A stretch of 64,000 nt of DNA from AC-32 sp963821495 (lineage in GTDB: Bacteria; Actinomycetota; Thermoleophilia; Gaiellales; Gaiellaceae): contig CAWGEA010000003.1 in the NCBI GenBank assembly GCA_963821495.1, positions 1,922,001-1,986,000 on the forward strand, read 5' to 3'. Of this stretch, positions 8,266 through 16,583 are shown in pieces. Below the pieces are notes generated by a model. It was not told where the DNA came from and made no database searches. It saw only the letters and a program-made list of their open reading frames with translations. The number at the start of each line of letters is the position of its first letter. Within the stretch, counting starts at the first letter, position 1. The translations under genes were made by a program, and so were the position numbers.

Positions 8266-10169
8266 GGAACGGGCACCGGTCGCCGCTCTTTCGACACGCC
8301 GCTCAGCGCCCGGGGAAGGTACGACGCGAGCCAGACCTCGAGCATCAGGATCGAGAGAAGGAGTTGACCGTGACGCCTCGAGGTTCCCTCCAGATGTAGC
8401 CGGGCGAGTCGTTCGACCGCTGCGGTGTCGAGGAAGTCGGCATACCGCGGGCTCGAGCCCAGCAGCCAGTCCGAGAGCGCGCCGCTCGCCTGCTGATCGA
8501 ACCACGAATCGACCGAATCGCGGAAGAAGGCGACTTTGGGCTTTTCGATCACCCTCTTCGGGATCAAGCCCGAGGCGATCTGCTTGAGGAGGTACTTCCC
8601 CTCGAGCCTTCGCACCTTCATGTCACTCGGGATGCGCGCGCAGTACTCCACGACCACGTGATCGAGAAACGGCACCCGGACTTCGAGCGAGTGGGCCATC
8701 GACATACGGTCGAAGTAGTGGAGCATGTCGTCCGGAAGCGCCAGCTGCGCATCGAGGAACAGCGTCTCCGACAGTGGATCGGCCGAGATCCCATCGAGGC
8801 GCGCTTCGATGGAACGAAGCGCCGAGCTGCCGTCCAGTTGCGCGAGCGAGCCCCGTGCAAGCTCGCTCCGCAGCGCCGGCGATAGCTTCGAGCTCATCGC
8901 GAGCAGGCGCTCGGCCGGACCGCGCGCCCCCAACGCCGCCCCCGCTCGGTGAAACGAAGGTGGTCCGAGCTGCGCGAGCTTCCCCGCCGCCGGGCGAAGC
9001 GGTCCCGGGAAGTACCTCATGAGAGCGGCGGCCTTGTGCTTCAGGTAGCCGCCGAGAAGCTCGTCCGCGCCCTGCCCCGACAGCGCGACCGTGACGTGGG
9101 AGGCGGCGAGCTTCGAGAGCAACAGGAATCCGAGCGACGAGAGATCGGCGACCGGTTCGTCCTGCCACCACATCAGGTCGGCGAGGTCGAGCTCCTGATC
9201 CGCGAGGCGCAGCTCGACCTCGTGGTGGTCGCACCCGAAGTGCGCTGCCACGAGGCGTGCGTCGTCGAGCTCGTTCGCCTTCCCTGCGTCGACGAATCCG
9301 ACGGAGAACGTCTTGACCGGCTGCGCCGAATGCCGTGCCATGAGCGCGACCACGACGCTCGAGTCCAGACCGCCGGAGAGCATCGCTCCGAGCGGGACGT
9401 CGCTCATCAGTCGCAGTCGGACGGCCTCGTCGAGCTGCTCGAGCAAGCCCTCTCGCCACTCCTCCTCGGGTCGCCGCTCTGGCGACGGATGCGGAAACCG
9501 CCAGTACCGCTCGACGCGGACATCGCCGGCCTCGACGACGATCCGGTGACCGGGGAGGAGCTTGTGCACGCCTTGGAGGGGCGTACTCGGCGCGGGGAAG
9601 TACCCGAGCGCCAGATACGCGTCGATGGCCGCGAGGTCGAGCTCCGGTTCCACAAGGCCGCTGGCGAGCAGGCTCTTCAGCTCCGAGGCGAAGACGAGCA
9701 CGTCGTCGTTGACGCTGAAGTAGAGCGGCTTGACACCGAGCGGGTCGCGGGCGACCAGTGCCCGTCGCTGCCGGCCGTCCCAGACGGCCAGTCCGAACTT
9801 CCCGCGCAGGCGCTCCGGGACCGACGCGCCGTCTCGCTCGAACAGGTGCGGCAGGATCTCGGTGTCGCAGCTGCTGCGGAGGACGTGGCCGGAGCGCCCC
9901 AGCTCGTCGCGGATACGACGGTGGTTGTACAGCTCGCCGTTCTGTACGGCAACGATCGTGCCGTCCTCGCTGAAGACGGGCTGATGGCCGCCGGCGACGT
10001 CGACGATCGAGAGTCGCCGTACGCCGAGCGCTATTCCCGGAGCCTCGAAGGTCCCGCGGTCGTTCGGCCCGCGGTGGGTCATCACGTCGGTCATCCGATC
10101 GAGGACGCCCGCTTCGACGACACGCCGCGGCTCGCCGCGGACCTGGACCACGCCACAAATCCCGCACAT
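8262..10169 (-). CDS. asnB: Asparagine synthase (glutamine-hydrolysing) family protein
   Basis: The 635-residue protein starts MCGICG, placing the glutaminase nucleophile Cys2 right after the initiator; an extra upstream extension in frame was rejected for this reason. The N-terminal class II glutaminase domain spans about residues 2-200. The C-terminal synthetase domain has the SGGLDSS ATP-pyrophosphatase loop near residue 265 and LGGYLKHK, as in AsnB. The reaction is ATP-dependent transfer of ammonia from glutamine to aspartate. Members inside polysaccharide loci often amidate uronic acid sugars instead, so the real substrate may be a glycan precursor. It is operonic with the GT2 gene downstream. 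Confidence 0.9.
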   Translation of the reverse strand: MCGICGVVQVRGEPRRVVEAGVLDRMTDVMTHRGPNDRGTFEAPGIALGVRRLSIVDVAGGHQPVFSEDGTIVAVQNGELYNHRRIRDELGRSGHVLRSSCDTEILPHLFERDGASVPERLRGKFGLAVWDGRQRRALVARDPLGVKPLYFSVNDDVLVFASELKSLLASGLVEPELDLAAIDAYLALGYFPAPSTPLQGVHKLLPGHRIVVEAGDVRVERYWRFPHPSPERRPEEEWREGLLEQLDEAVRLRLMSDVPLGAMLSGGLDSSVVVALMARHSAQPVKTFSVGFVDAGKANELDDARLVAAHFGCDHHEVELRLADQELDLADLMWWQDEPVADLSSLGFLLLSKLAASHVTVALSGQGADELLGGYLKHKAAALMRYFPGPLRPAAGKLAQLGPPSFHRAGAALGARGPAERLLAMSSKLSPALRSELARGSLAQLDGSSALRSIEARLDGISADPLSETLFLDAQLALPDDMLHYFDRMSMAHSLEVRVPFLDHVVVEYCARIPSDMKVRRLEGKYLLKQIASGLIPKRVIEKPKVAFFRDSVDSWFDQQASGALSDWLLGSSPRYADFLDTAAVERLARLHLEGTSRRHGQLLLSILMLEVWLASYLPRALSGVSKERRPVPVP

Positions 10170-10185
10170 GACTACGAGCGTAGTC
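10170..10185. promoter_or_regulatory. Perfect palindrome next to the asnB start codon
   Basis: GACTACG-AG-CGTAGTC is a perfect 7+2+7 inverted repeat directly adjoining the asnB start codon. A repressor here would block translation or transcription start, or the RNA hairpin could limit ribosome access. The arms differ from the CTAGCCG box found elsewhere in the locus although the 7+2+7 geometry is the same. The function is inferred only. Confidence 0.4.
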
Positions 10186-10318
10186 GCGGCCGCGCCACGC
10201 GCACGACGGTCGATCGGCGGGACTTGCACCTACCCGGATGGCTAGAGACGCGAGTCCGCGTACGCGCAGCCCACGAGGATCGCCGCCGAAAATTGGGAAC
10301 GCGCGTTAGTGTCGGGAC

Positions 10319-11935
10319 GTGCAGGTGAGCGCGCAAAGAGTGCGCATCGGCGTGCTCCCGGCCCCCGAGGCGGCACGTCGCGGGCGGCTGCTGCAGGCGC
10401 TCGAGCAGGCGTTTCCGGTGTCGTTCGAACCCCGCCCACGGGACGACTGGCGCGAGATCGACGCTGCGATCGTGTTCGGGACCGGAGGAGAACTGCCGGG
10501 CACCGAGGTAGAGGTCTTCGTCGCCCCGGGTACGGCAGAGCAGCGCGAGTCAGAAGCAGCAGCCGTTCGATTCGCCGAGGTCCCGCAGGTCCCAGAGGAG
10601 CTTCGCGGCCGCATGCTCACGGACTCATCGATCCCCGCGGCCACGGCGTTTGAGGCACGCGGCGCTCTCACTCTCGCCGAGGCGGAGCACGGGGCGCTCT
10701 GGGCTCGTGAGGAATCCGGCCGCGTCGCAGTAACGCGCATCGCCGCACCCATCGACGAGTTGGGACACGACGAGAACCTTCGCGATCACGTGCGGCCCGG
10801 TCGCTTCCTCGGGCTGGTCGCGCTCGTTCATTTCCTCCGCGGTGTCAGCGCCGGCCTCGCGTGGCAGCCGCCTCCGCTGCGGGCGTGTTTCCTCTTCGAC
10901 GACCCCAACCTCCACTGGCCCACGTACGGCTATCTCGGCTTCGACGAGCTCGCCCGCGAAGCAGAGCGTGGCGGCTTCCATGTGGCAATGGCGACGGTGC
11001 CGCTCGACGCATGGTTCGCACACCCACGGGCAGCCGAGCTGTTCCGAGACCGTCCGCGCCAGCTCTCACTCGTCGTCCACGGCAACGACCACGTCAAACG
11101 TGAGTTGGCGCGACCGAAGCAGCGTCGAGAGGCCGCGGTGCTGTCGACACAGGCACTGCGCCGGATCGAACGGCTGGAGCGTCGGGCGCGGGTCCGGGTC
11201 GAGCGCGTGATGGTGCCGCCGCACGGCGCATGTGCCGAAGTGACCGCCCGCGAGCTCGTCGTGGCGGGCTTCGAGGCTCTGTGCGTGTCGCGCCCGTATC
11301 CGTGGCTGCCGCGGCCGCCTGCAAATCGTCCCCTCGCTGGCTGGGCGCCTGGCGACATCGTCGCCGGCGGCCTGCCGGTAGTGGGGCGGTACCCGCTTAC
11401 CGAGACGGTCGACGAGCTACCCCTTCGGGCGTTCCTGGGACAACCGCTGATCTCGTACGGTCATCACGGGGATGTCGCGGACGGGATCGAGCTGCTGGTG
11501 CAACGGAGCGCGTTCATCAATGGCCTCGGCGCTGTTCGCTGGATGTCTCCGGGGGAGATCGTCCGCTCGAACGTCGAGACTCGCCGGGACGGTGCGAGGC
11601 TGCGCGTTCGTCCGTTCGCGCGGCATGTCGGCGTCTCCATCCCGGAGGAGGTGCGGGAGCTTGTCGTCGAGTTGCCACCGGGCTTCGACGACGAGAATCA
11701 CGTCGGGGTCCGGCTTACCTCCGGCGAGCCGGTGTCTGCTGCGGGCGACGACGCCGAGCCGGCGTTCGCGGTTTCGGGAGGAGCCGAGGTCGAGATCAGC
11801 ATCGGAGCCCAGTGGGCTCGGGTAGAGCCATCGTCCCGGCTCAGGCCACGGCCGTGGCCGCTGCTGCGCCGAGTGCTCGTCGAGGGCCGCGACCGGGCGC
11901 TGCCCCTGACAACGCGCAGGCGCTCCACGAGCTAA
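10319..11935 (+). CDS. Polysaccharide deacetylase-like (NodB-fold) protein
   Basis: The 538-residue cytosolic-looking protein has no signal peptide. The central part carries FLFDDPN (adjacent aspartates), HGNDH and VPPHG, which resemble the Asp-Asp, H-x-x-x-H and proline motifs of the NodB/carbohydrate esterase 4 superfamily; a histidine pair recurs at YGHHGD. The 165 N-terminal and 110 C-terminal residues are not recognised. It may deacetylate a sugar or be a catalytically altered relative. Two in-frame GTG codons (10319, 10325) are possible starts. It ends convergently, 4 bp into the Alg13-like gene. Confidence 0.55.
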   Translation: MQVSAQRVRIGVLPAPEAARRGRLLQALEQAFPVSFEPRPRDDWREIDAAIVFGTGGELPGTEVEVFVAPGTAEQRESEAAAVRFAEVPQVPEELRGRMLTDSSIPAATAFEARGALTLAEAEHGALWAREESGRVAVTRIAAPIDELGHDENLRDHVRPGRFLGLVALVHFLRGVSAGLAWQPPPLRACFLFDDPNLHWPTYGYLGFDELAREAERGGFHVAMATVPLDAWFAHPRAAELFRDRPRQLSLVVHGNDHVKRELARPKQRREAAVLSTQALRRIERLERRARVRVERVMVPPHGACAEVTARELVVAGFEALCVSRPYPWLPRPPANRPLAGWAPGDIVAGGLPVVGRYPLTETVDELPLRAFLGQPLISYGHHGDVADGIELLVQRSAFINGLGAVRWMSPGEIVRSNVETRRDGARLRVRPFARHVGVSIPEEVRELVVELPPGFDDENHVGVRLTSGEPVSAAGDDAEPAFAVSGGAEVEISIGAQWARVEPSSRLRPRPWPLLRRVLVEGRDRALPLTTRRRSTS

Positions 11936-12429
11936 GGTCGCGCCTGGGTCGCCTGCGGCCGCTTGCCGACATGCGCAAGCAGATATTGGCGGAGTTCGCC
12001 CACGAGTCGCGCATCCACGCCGCCAGCGACCGGGCGATCGAGGTCGCTCTCCGCGAGCGCTCGGGCGAGCTCGCCTGAGTCCTCAACCATGCGGACGAGC
12101 CCCTCGCGGTGAAGGCGACGGCTGAACGCGAGCTGATGATCGTCGACGGCCTCGCCGAGCCGATGCAGGCGTGGCATCACGATCGGCCGTTTTCCGTTCA
12201 GCAAGGCCGTCATCACCGTGCCGACGCCGGCGTGAGAAACCACAGCGCGCGCCCGGCGGACATGCTCGACGAGCGCCTCGTAGGGAAGGAACTCGACGAA
12301 GGTTGCCCCCGCAGGCCGAACCGTCGACGCCCCGTGCTGGACGACGAGCTCTTCCTCGACCCGAAGCGAATCGAGGGCTTCGAGCAGGCGGTCGAACGGC
12401 TCGCTGACCCCCAGGGTGACGAAGATCAC
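11932..12429 (-). CDS. Alg13/PssE-like catalytic subunit of a two-part glycosyltransferase
   Basis: The 165-residue protein matches the C-terminal donor-binding half of MurG-type GT-B enzymes. The evidence is MIFVTLGVSEPFDRLL at the start, VVSHAGVGTVMTALLNGKRPIVMPRL (the nucleotide-sugar loop) and DDHQLAFSRRL. It begins within the stop of the Alg14-like gene (ATGA overlap), which supplies the other half. In the PssD/PssE and Alg13/14 systems the two chains form one active membrane-bound enzyme adding glucuronic acid or GlcNAc to a lipid-linked acceptor. The sugar here is unknown. Confidence 0.85.
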   Translation of the reverse strand: MIFVTLGVSEPFDRLLEALDSLRVEEELVVQHGASTVRPAGATFVEFLPYEALVEHVRRARAVVSHAGVGTVMTALLNGKRPIVMPRLHRLGEAVDDHQLAFSRRLHREGLVRMVEDSGELARALAESDLDRPVAGGVDARLVGELRQYLLAHVGKRPQATQARP

Positions 12430-12899
12430 GGCGCCCCGATCACGCTTCCGGCGTAGACGCTACCGCGCACTTTCGACGTCAGCTCGGGCCACTGGACATA
12501 GACGCGGTCGGCTACTGGTCGGATGAGGCGACAGCTGAGCGAGGGTGCATCGATGCGGGTGATGCTCTCGACGTAGACGACGCGAGCGCCGTAGAGGCGG
12601 CCGACCCAGGCGAACGGAACCGCGAGTCCCGCTCCGGTCGTGAGGATGACCGCAGGCCGTTCACGCCGGACGAGCCGCCACGCGAGCACTCCGTTGCGAA
12701 AGAGGTTTCGCAGGTTCCTGTGAGTGGGGCCGTGAGCGAAGACGACCTGCTGCTCAGCGAGGAGCGACCGGGCATCGCTCTTGTCGAGAGTGACCCAGGT
12801 GTGCGGCAGCCCATCCCACGACTCACGCAGCGCGTAGAGCTGCAGTAGATGACCGCCGGTGGAGCAGACGAGGAGCAGCCGAGGCTCGGTTCCGCTCAT
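12426..12899 (-). CDS. Alg14/PssD-like membrane-anchoring subunit of a two-part glycosyltransferase
   Basis: The 157-residue protein begins LLLVCSTGGHLLQL, the N-terminal GT-B loop of Alg14/PssD proteins, with the moderately hydrophobic ILTTGAGLAVPFAWVG segment near residue 85 that can associate with the membrane. It ends in the YAGSVIGAP region. It recruits the Alg13/PssE-like chain and carries the acceptor-binding half. Transcription order is this gene, then the catalytic chain, with a 4-base overlap. Confidence 0.85.
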   Translation of the reverse strand: MSGTEPRLLLVCSTGGHLLQLYALRESWDGLPHTWVTLDKSDARSLLAEQQVVFAHGPTHRNLRNLFRNGVLAWRLVRRERPAVILTTGAGLAVPFAWVGRLYGARVVYVESITRIDAPSLSCRLIRPVADRVYVQWPELTSKVRGSVYAGSVIGAP

Positions 12900-12964
12900 G
12901 GGAGATACTTACCGCAAGATTCGCCGGAGGCCTACGTCGGAACGCCCGGCGCCGCTCGAGCGCG

Positions 12965-15385
12965 CTACGGGATCTCGTCCGCGCCGATCTCCGCGACGCT
13001 CTCCGGACGAGCCTGGCCGTCGATGTCGTCGGCGGGATAGACCGAGCCGCCTCGCGAGTGGGCGCAGGTATCGGAGGAGAGCAGGTGGTAGTCGCGCCCG
13101 CCCGGGTTGACGTACTGCGCGGTGCAGATCCCGCCGCTCGTGCCACAGGCGGTGCCGCTCGACCAGCGGTTGTAGGAGAAGGTGGCGGACTGACAGCCTG
13201 CGGTGCCGCTGACCAGGTTGCCGCGGAAGACGTTCCCGGTCGTGACGACGCAGTCGATCGAGCCGCCGGCGGCAAAGGTGTTGTACTGGATCGCGACGTT
13301 GGTGCAGTTGTCCGGCGAGGTGCCGATGTTCCAGGCCTCGTAGCCGTCCAGCACCGGGCCGACGAAGTTGTTCTGGATCGTCAGCCCGTCGAGCACGTTC
13401 GCGCCGCCCTGCGGCCGGGCCATGATCCCGGTCGTCGGGCAGTTCTCGATCCGGCTGTTCTCGATCACCGAGCTCTGGATGCCGAGGAACTGGATGCAGT
13501 CGGTGTGGGTCGTACCGCAGGTGCGGCGCACGTCGTGCAGGTAGATGCCGTCGATCGTGATCTGGCTCGACGGCGGCGAGCCGGAGACGTAGCTGACCTG
13601 GATCCCGTCGTTCTCGGAGCCGGTCAGGCAGTCGTCGTAGCCGCCGAACTCGCCCCCTTGGACGGTCAGGTAGCTGCCCTTGATGAAGAGCCGGCCCGGG
13701 TAGGCGGAGACGTCGATCAGCCGGATGTGGCTGGCGACGGTCGTACCACTGCCGCCGAGCCCGACGGTCTTCGGGGCCGAGGGCGTACCTCCGGTCACGG
13801 CCACGCCTTGCACCGAGACCCAGGCCGCGCCGCCGAAGTCGAGCCCCGAGCTCGTAACGGTCTCGCCGTCGGCCTCGGCCATCGAGCAGTAGTCAGCGCG
13901 CCCGTTGGAGCCCGTCAATCCCTGTGAGGAGTAGGCACCGCCCTTGATGCGGACGCTGTCGCCGGCCAGGCAGTGGTCGTTGGCGGCATCGAAGGAGCCG
14001 CAGGCCTCGGAGCTCGTGTAGGCGACCGGGCTGGCGTGGCGTAGACAGCTGCCCCCGTCGGTGTCGACCCAGAGGTTGGCCGTTCCCGTGCCGCCCGGCG
14101 GCGGACAGGCGCTCGTCGAGGCGGAGAGCGGCGTCGCGGCGGAGCGGTTCCCGGCGGCGTCGAAGGCGTCGACGGCGAAGGTGTAGGTCGTGCCGCACGT
14201 GAGGCTCGAGAAGGTGCCGCTCGGGGACGGCGCGGTGCCGATGAGGGTCCCGTCGCGGTAGAGGCCGTATCCGGTGACGCCGACGTTGTCGGTCGAGGCG
14301 TTCCAGGCGAGCGACACGGAGGTTCCGGCTTGCCCCGTAACCGAGAGGCCGGTCGGAGCCGAGGGCGGGGTCGTGTCGGCGGGGCAGGCCGCGGTGGCGG
14401 CCGCGAGCGTCGTCGTGGCCGAGCGGTTGCCGGCGGCGTCGTAGGCGTCGACGCCCAGCGTGTAGGTCGTCCCGCACGTGAGACTGGAGAACGTCGCGCC
14501 GGGTGTCGCGACGTTCGTGACGCGCGTGCCGTTGCGGTAGAGCCCGTAGCCCGTGACGCCGACGTTGTCGACGGAGGGGCTCCAGCCGACTGAGATCGAG
14601 GTTTGCGTGCTGCCGCTGACGACGAGGCCGGTCGGAGTGCTCGGTGGAAGCGTGTCGAGCGGCGCGGCACACGCGCTGGTCGCAGCGGCGATGTTCCCGC
14701 GCGCCGACACGTTCCCGGCCGCGTCGTAGGCGTCGACGGAGAAGCTGTAGCTCGTCCCGCAGGCGAGGCCCGAAACCGTGTAGCTCAGCGAGGTAGTCGA
14801 TCCCGAGCGTGTGCCGTTGGTGAAGACGTCGTACCCGACGGTGCCCACGTTGTCACTGGACGCGCTCCACGCGAGCGAGACCGAGGTGGCGGTCGAGCCC
14901 GTCGAGACGAGACCGCCTGGGGTCCCGGGCGGCGTCGTGTCGGCAGTCGTGCAGGCCGCGGTCGTGGCGGTCACGGCGACCTTGGCGGAATGCGTACCCG
15001 ACGCGGTGTAGGCGTCGACTGCGAGCGTGTAGCTGCGGGCGCAGCGCAGCTTTCCGAAGGCGTAGCTCGTCTGCGTCGTGGTGCCGACGCGCTTGCCGTT
15101 GCGGTAGAGCGTGTATCCGGCGACGCCGGTGGCCGGAGGCGTCCAGCTGACGCTCGCGGTCGTCTTGGTGACCGTGAGGACGTGGAGGTTCGACGGCGAG
15201 GGGACCGCGGCCGCCAGCGCCCTCCACTTCGTGGGAGAAGCCGACGGGCGGGCCTTCTTGAGCGGATGCCTGGCGCTGGCACCGGTCCTTGCTGATGCCG
15301 TGGCCACGCCTGCGACGAGGACGATGATGCCCACGAGGGCGGCCATGAGCCAGGGGCGGCTTTGGCGGGGTGCGGCTCCCCACAT
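12965..15385 (-). CDS. Secreted protein with four FN3 domains and a right-handed beta-helix
   Basis: The 806-residue protein begins MWGAAPRQ, has a signal/anchor helix (residues 13-30) and a basic linker. Four fibronectin type III domains follow at about 62-145, 152-239, 247-334 and 340-427, each with a cysteine pair. The beta-helix module spans about 435-806 and opens NLWVDTDGGSC. The module is a close paralogue of the one in the 5661-7304 protein, with the same order of coil motifs (GIYLHDVRRTCG, HTDCIQFLGI, GYEAWNIGTSPDNC). The paralogue lacks FN3 and has an extra C-terminal domain instead. FN3 arrays usually space or bind polysaccharide. An in-frame start 12 codons upstream is possible. 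Confidence 0.82.
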   Translation of the reverse strand: MWGAAPRQSRPWLMAALVGIIVLVAGVATASARTGASARHPLKKARPSASPTKWRALAAAVPSPSNLHVLTVTKTTASVSWTPPATGVAGYTLYRNGKRVGTTTQTSYAFGKLRCARSYTLAVDAYTASGTHSAKVAVTATTAACTTADTTPPGTPGGLVSTGSTATSVSLAWSASSDNVGTVGYDVFTNGTRSGSTTSLSYTVSGLACGTSYSFSVDAYDAAGNVSARGNIAAATSACAAPLDTLPPSTPTGLVVSGSTQTSISVGWSPSVDNVGVTGYGLYRNGTRVTNVATPGATFSSLTCGTTYTLGVDAYDAAGNRSATTTLAAATAACPADTTPPSAPTGLSVTGQAGTSVSLAWNASTDNVGVTGYGLYRDGTLIGTAPSPSGTFSSLTCGTTYTFAVDAFDAAGNRSAATPLSASTSACPPPGGTGTANLWVDTDGGSCLRHASPVAYTSSEACGSFDAANDHCLAGDSVRIKGGAYSSQGLTGSNGRADYCSMAEADGETVTSSGLDFGGAAWVSVQGVAVTGGTPSAPKTVGLGGSGTTVASHIRLIDVSAYPGRLFIKGSYLTVQGGEFGGYDDCLTGSENDGIQVSYVSGSPPSSQITIDGIYLHDVRRTCGTTHTDCIQFLGIQSSVIENSRIENCPTTGIMARPQGGANVLDGLTIQNNFVGPVLDGYEAWNIGTSPDNCTNVAIQYNTFAAGGSIDCVVTTGNVFRGNLVSGTAGCQSATFSYNRWSSGTACGTSGGICTAQYVNPGGRDYHLLSSDTCAHSRGGSVYPADDIDGQARPESVAEIGADEIP
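14105..15202 (-). repeat. Four tandem FN3-coding repeats (about 265-280 bp each)
   Basis: The four FN3 units are also alike at DNA level, most strongly the third and fourth, which share long phrases such as those encoding SLTCGTTYT and VDAYDAAGNRSA. This is recent internal duplication and a possible site for repeat-number change by recombination. Confidence 0.75.
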
Positions 15386-15495
15386 GCCCGCTGCATCGGT
15401 CGGCCCCTGGCATAGGGCCAATAGCCAGACCGAGGGATGGCCGGCGAGATCCCTCGTTCGAGCGTGGAGAACACTGTTGTTAGCCTGCTCCGGCT

Positions 15496-16404
15496 GTGGC
15501 GAAGCTCGACGTCGTCGTCGTCTCGTACAACAGCCGGGAGCATCTGCGCGGCTGTGTCATGCCCCTTTCGGGGCTCGAGGACATCGACGTGATCGTGGTC
15601 GACAACGCCTCGAGCGACGGCAGCCTCGAGACCGTCGCCGACCTGCCCGTCGAGGTGATCGTCCGCGAAAGCAACGGCGGTTTCTCCGTCGGTTGCAACG
15701 CCGGCTGGCGCAGCGGCAGCGCGCCGTTCGTGCTCTTCCTGAACCCGGACGCCGTGATCGAGGCGGACGCCGCGCGGAAGCTCGTCGCGGTCGCGGCCGG
15801 CGATGCGCCTGTGGCCGCGGTCGCGCCGCGGATCGTCGACCACGACGGCGGCCTTCTGTTCTCGCAGCGGCGCTTTCCGCGCCTGAGCTCGACATATGCC
15901 CAGGCGCTGTTCCTGCACCGCGCGTTTCCCCAGGCGCCGTGGAGCGACGAGGTCGTGCGCGATCGTGAAGCCTATGAACACGCGGGCTCGCCGGAGTGGG
16001 TCTCCGGCGCGTGCCTGCTCGTCAAGCGGAGCGCTCTCGAGCAGATCGACGGGTTCGACGAAGGGTTCTTCCTCTACTGCGAAGACAAGGACCTGTGCAG
16101 GCGGCTGCGTGCGGCGGGGCTCGACGTTCGCTTCGAGCCCAGCGTGGTGGTACGACACGTCGGCGGTGCGTCGGCGCCCCACGCGACGGTGATCCCGTTG
16201 CTCGCGGCGAGCCGCGCCCGGTACGCGCGCAAGCACTGCAGCGCCGTGCCGGCGGCCGCCGAGCGCATCGGGATCGCGCTCGGCGAGCTGACGCACGCGT
16301 TGGCGGGGCGCGGCGACCGCAGCGTCCGGGCCGCTCACGGGCGCTCGTTTCTCTCCACGGCAGCGGGCGTCGTCTCGAAGAGCCCGCCTTCCGCGCGGCA
16401 CTGA
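15496..16404 (+). CDS. Family 2 glycosyltransferase, rhamnosyltransferase-like
   Basis: The 302-residue protein has DVVVVSYNSREHL, VIVVDNASSDGS, FLNPDAVIE (DxD-like) and GFDEGFFLYCEDKDLCRRL, the last being a signature of WbbL/rhamnosyltransferase-type GT2 enzymes. There is no membrane helix. It starts at GTG 15496 and is divergent from the FN3/beta-helix gene across 110 bp. It likely transfers a deoxyhexose to the growing repeat unit, though donor specificity is an inference from family resemblance. Confidence 0.87.
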   Translation: MAKLDVVVVSYNSREHLRGCVMPLSGLEDIDVIVVDNASSDGSLETVADLPVEVIVRESNGGFSVGCNAGWRSGSAPFVLFLNPDAVIEADAARKLVAVAAGDAPVAAVAPRIVDHDGGLLFSQRRFPRLSSTYAQALFLHRAFPQAPWSDEVVRDREAYEHAGSPEWVSGACLLVKRSALEQIDGFDEGFFLYCEDKDLCRRLRAAGLDVRFEPSVVVRHVGGASAPHATVIPLLAASRARYARKHCSAVPAAAERIGIALGELTHALAGRGDRSVRAAHGRSFLSTAAGVVSKSPPSARH

Positions 16405-16500
16405 TCGCTGCGAACGCCGTCGTGACGGCCGGTCTCCCGGATTCACGCGTCGTCCAGCTCGGCGCGGATGTGCGCCGGTTCGACGAGGCCGCGCCGGGGT

Positions 16501-16518
16501 CCTAGCCGCTCGGCTAGG
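16501..16518. promoter_or_regulatory. Recurring palindrome box, copy 2 (perfect 8+2+8)
   Basis: CCTAGCCG-CT-CGGCTAGG is the most symmetric copy of the recurring box. It lies 66 bp upstream of the Wzy-like gene, in the gap after the GT2 gene. A position just upstream of a start fits an operator or activator site better than a terminator, because there is no T-run. Confidence 0.55.
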
Positions 16519-16583
16519 TACGCGCGGAGAACGCTGGCCGAATGCCGGTTGGCCACCTCGTAGCATCGACCTAGCATCCGTTT

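Noticed and set aside
14105..15202. CRISPR-like repeat array
   Set aside because: The repeats are protein-coding FN3 units of 265-280 bp without unique spacers; no CRISPR array or cas gene was seen anywhere in the window.
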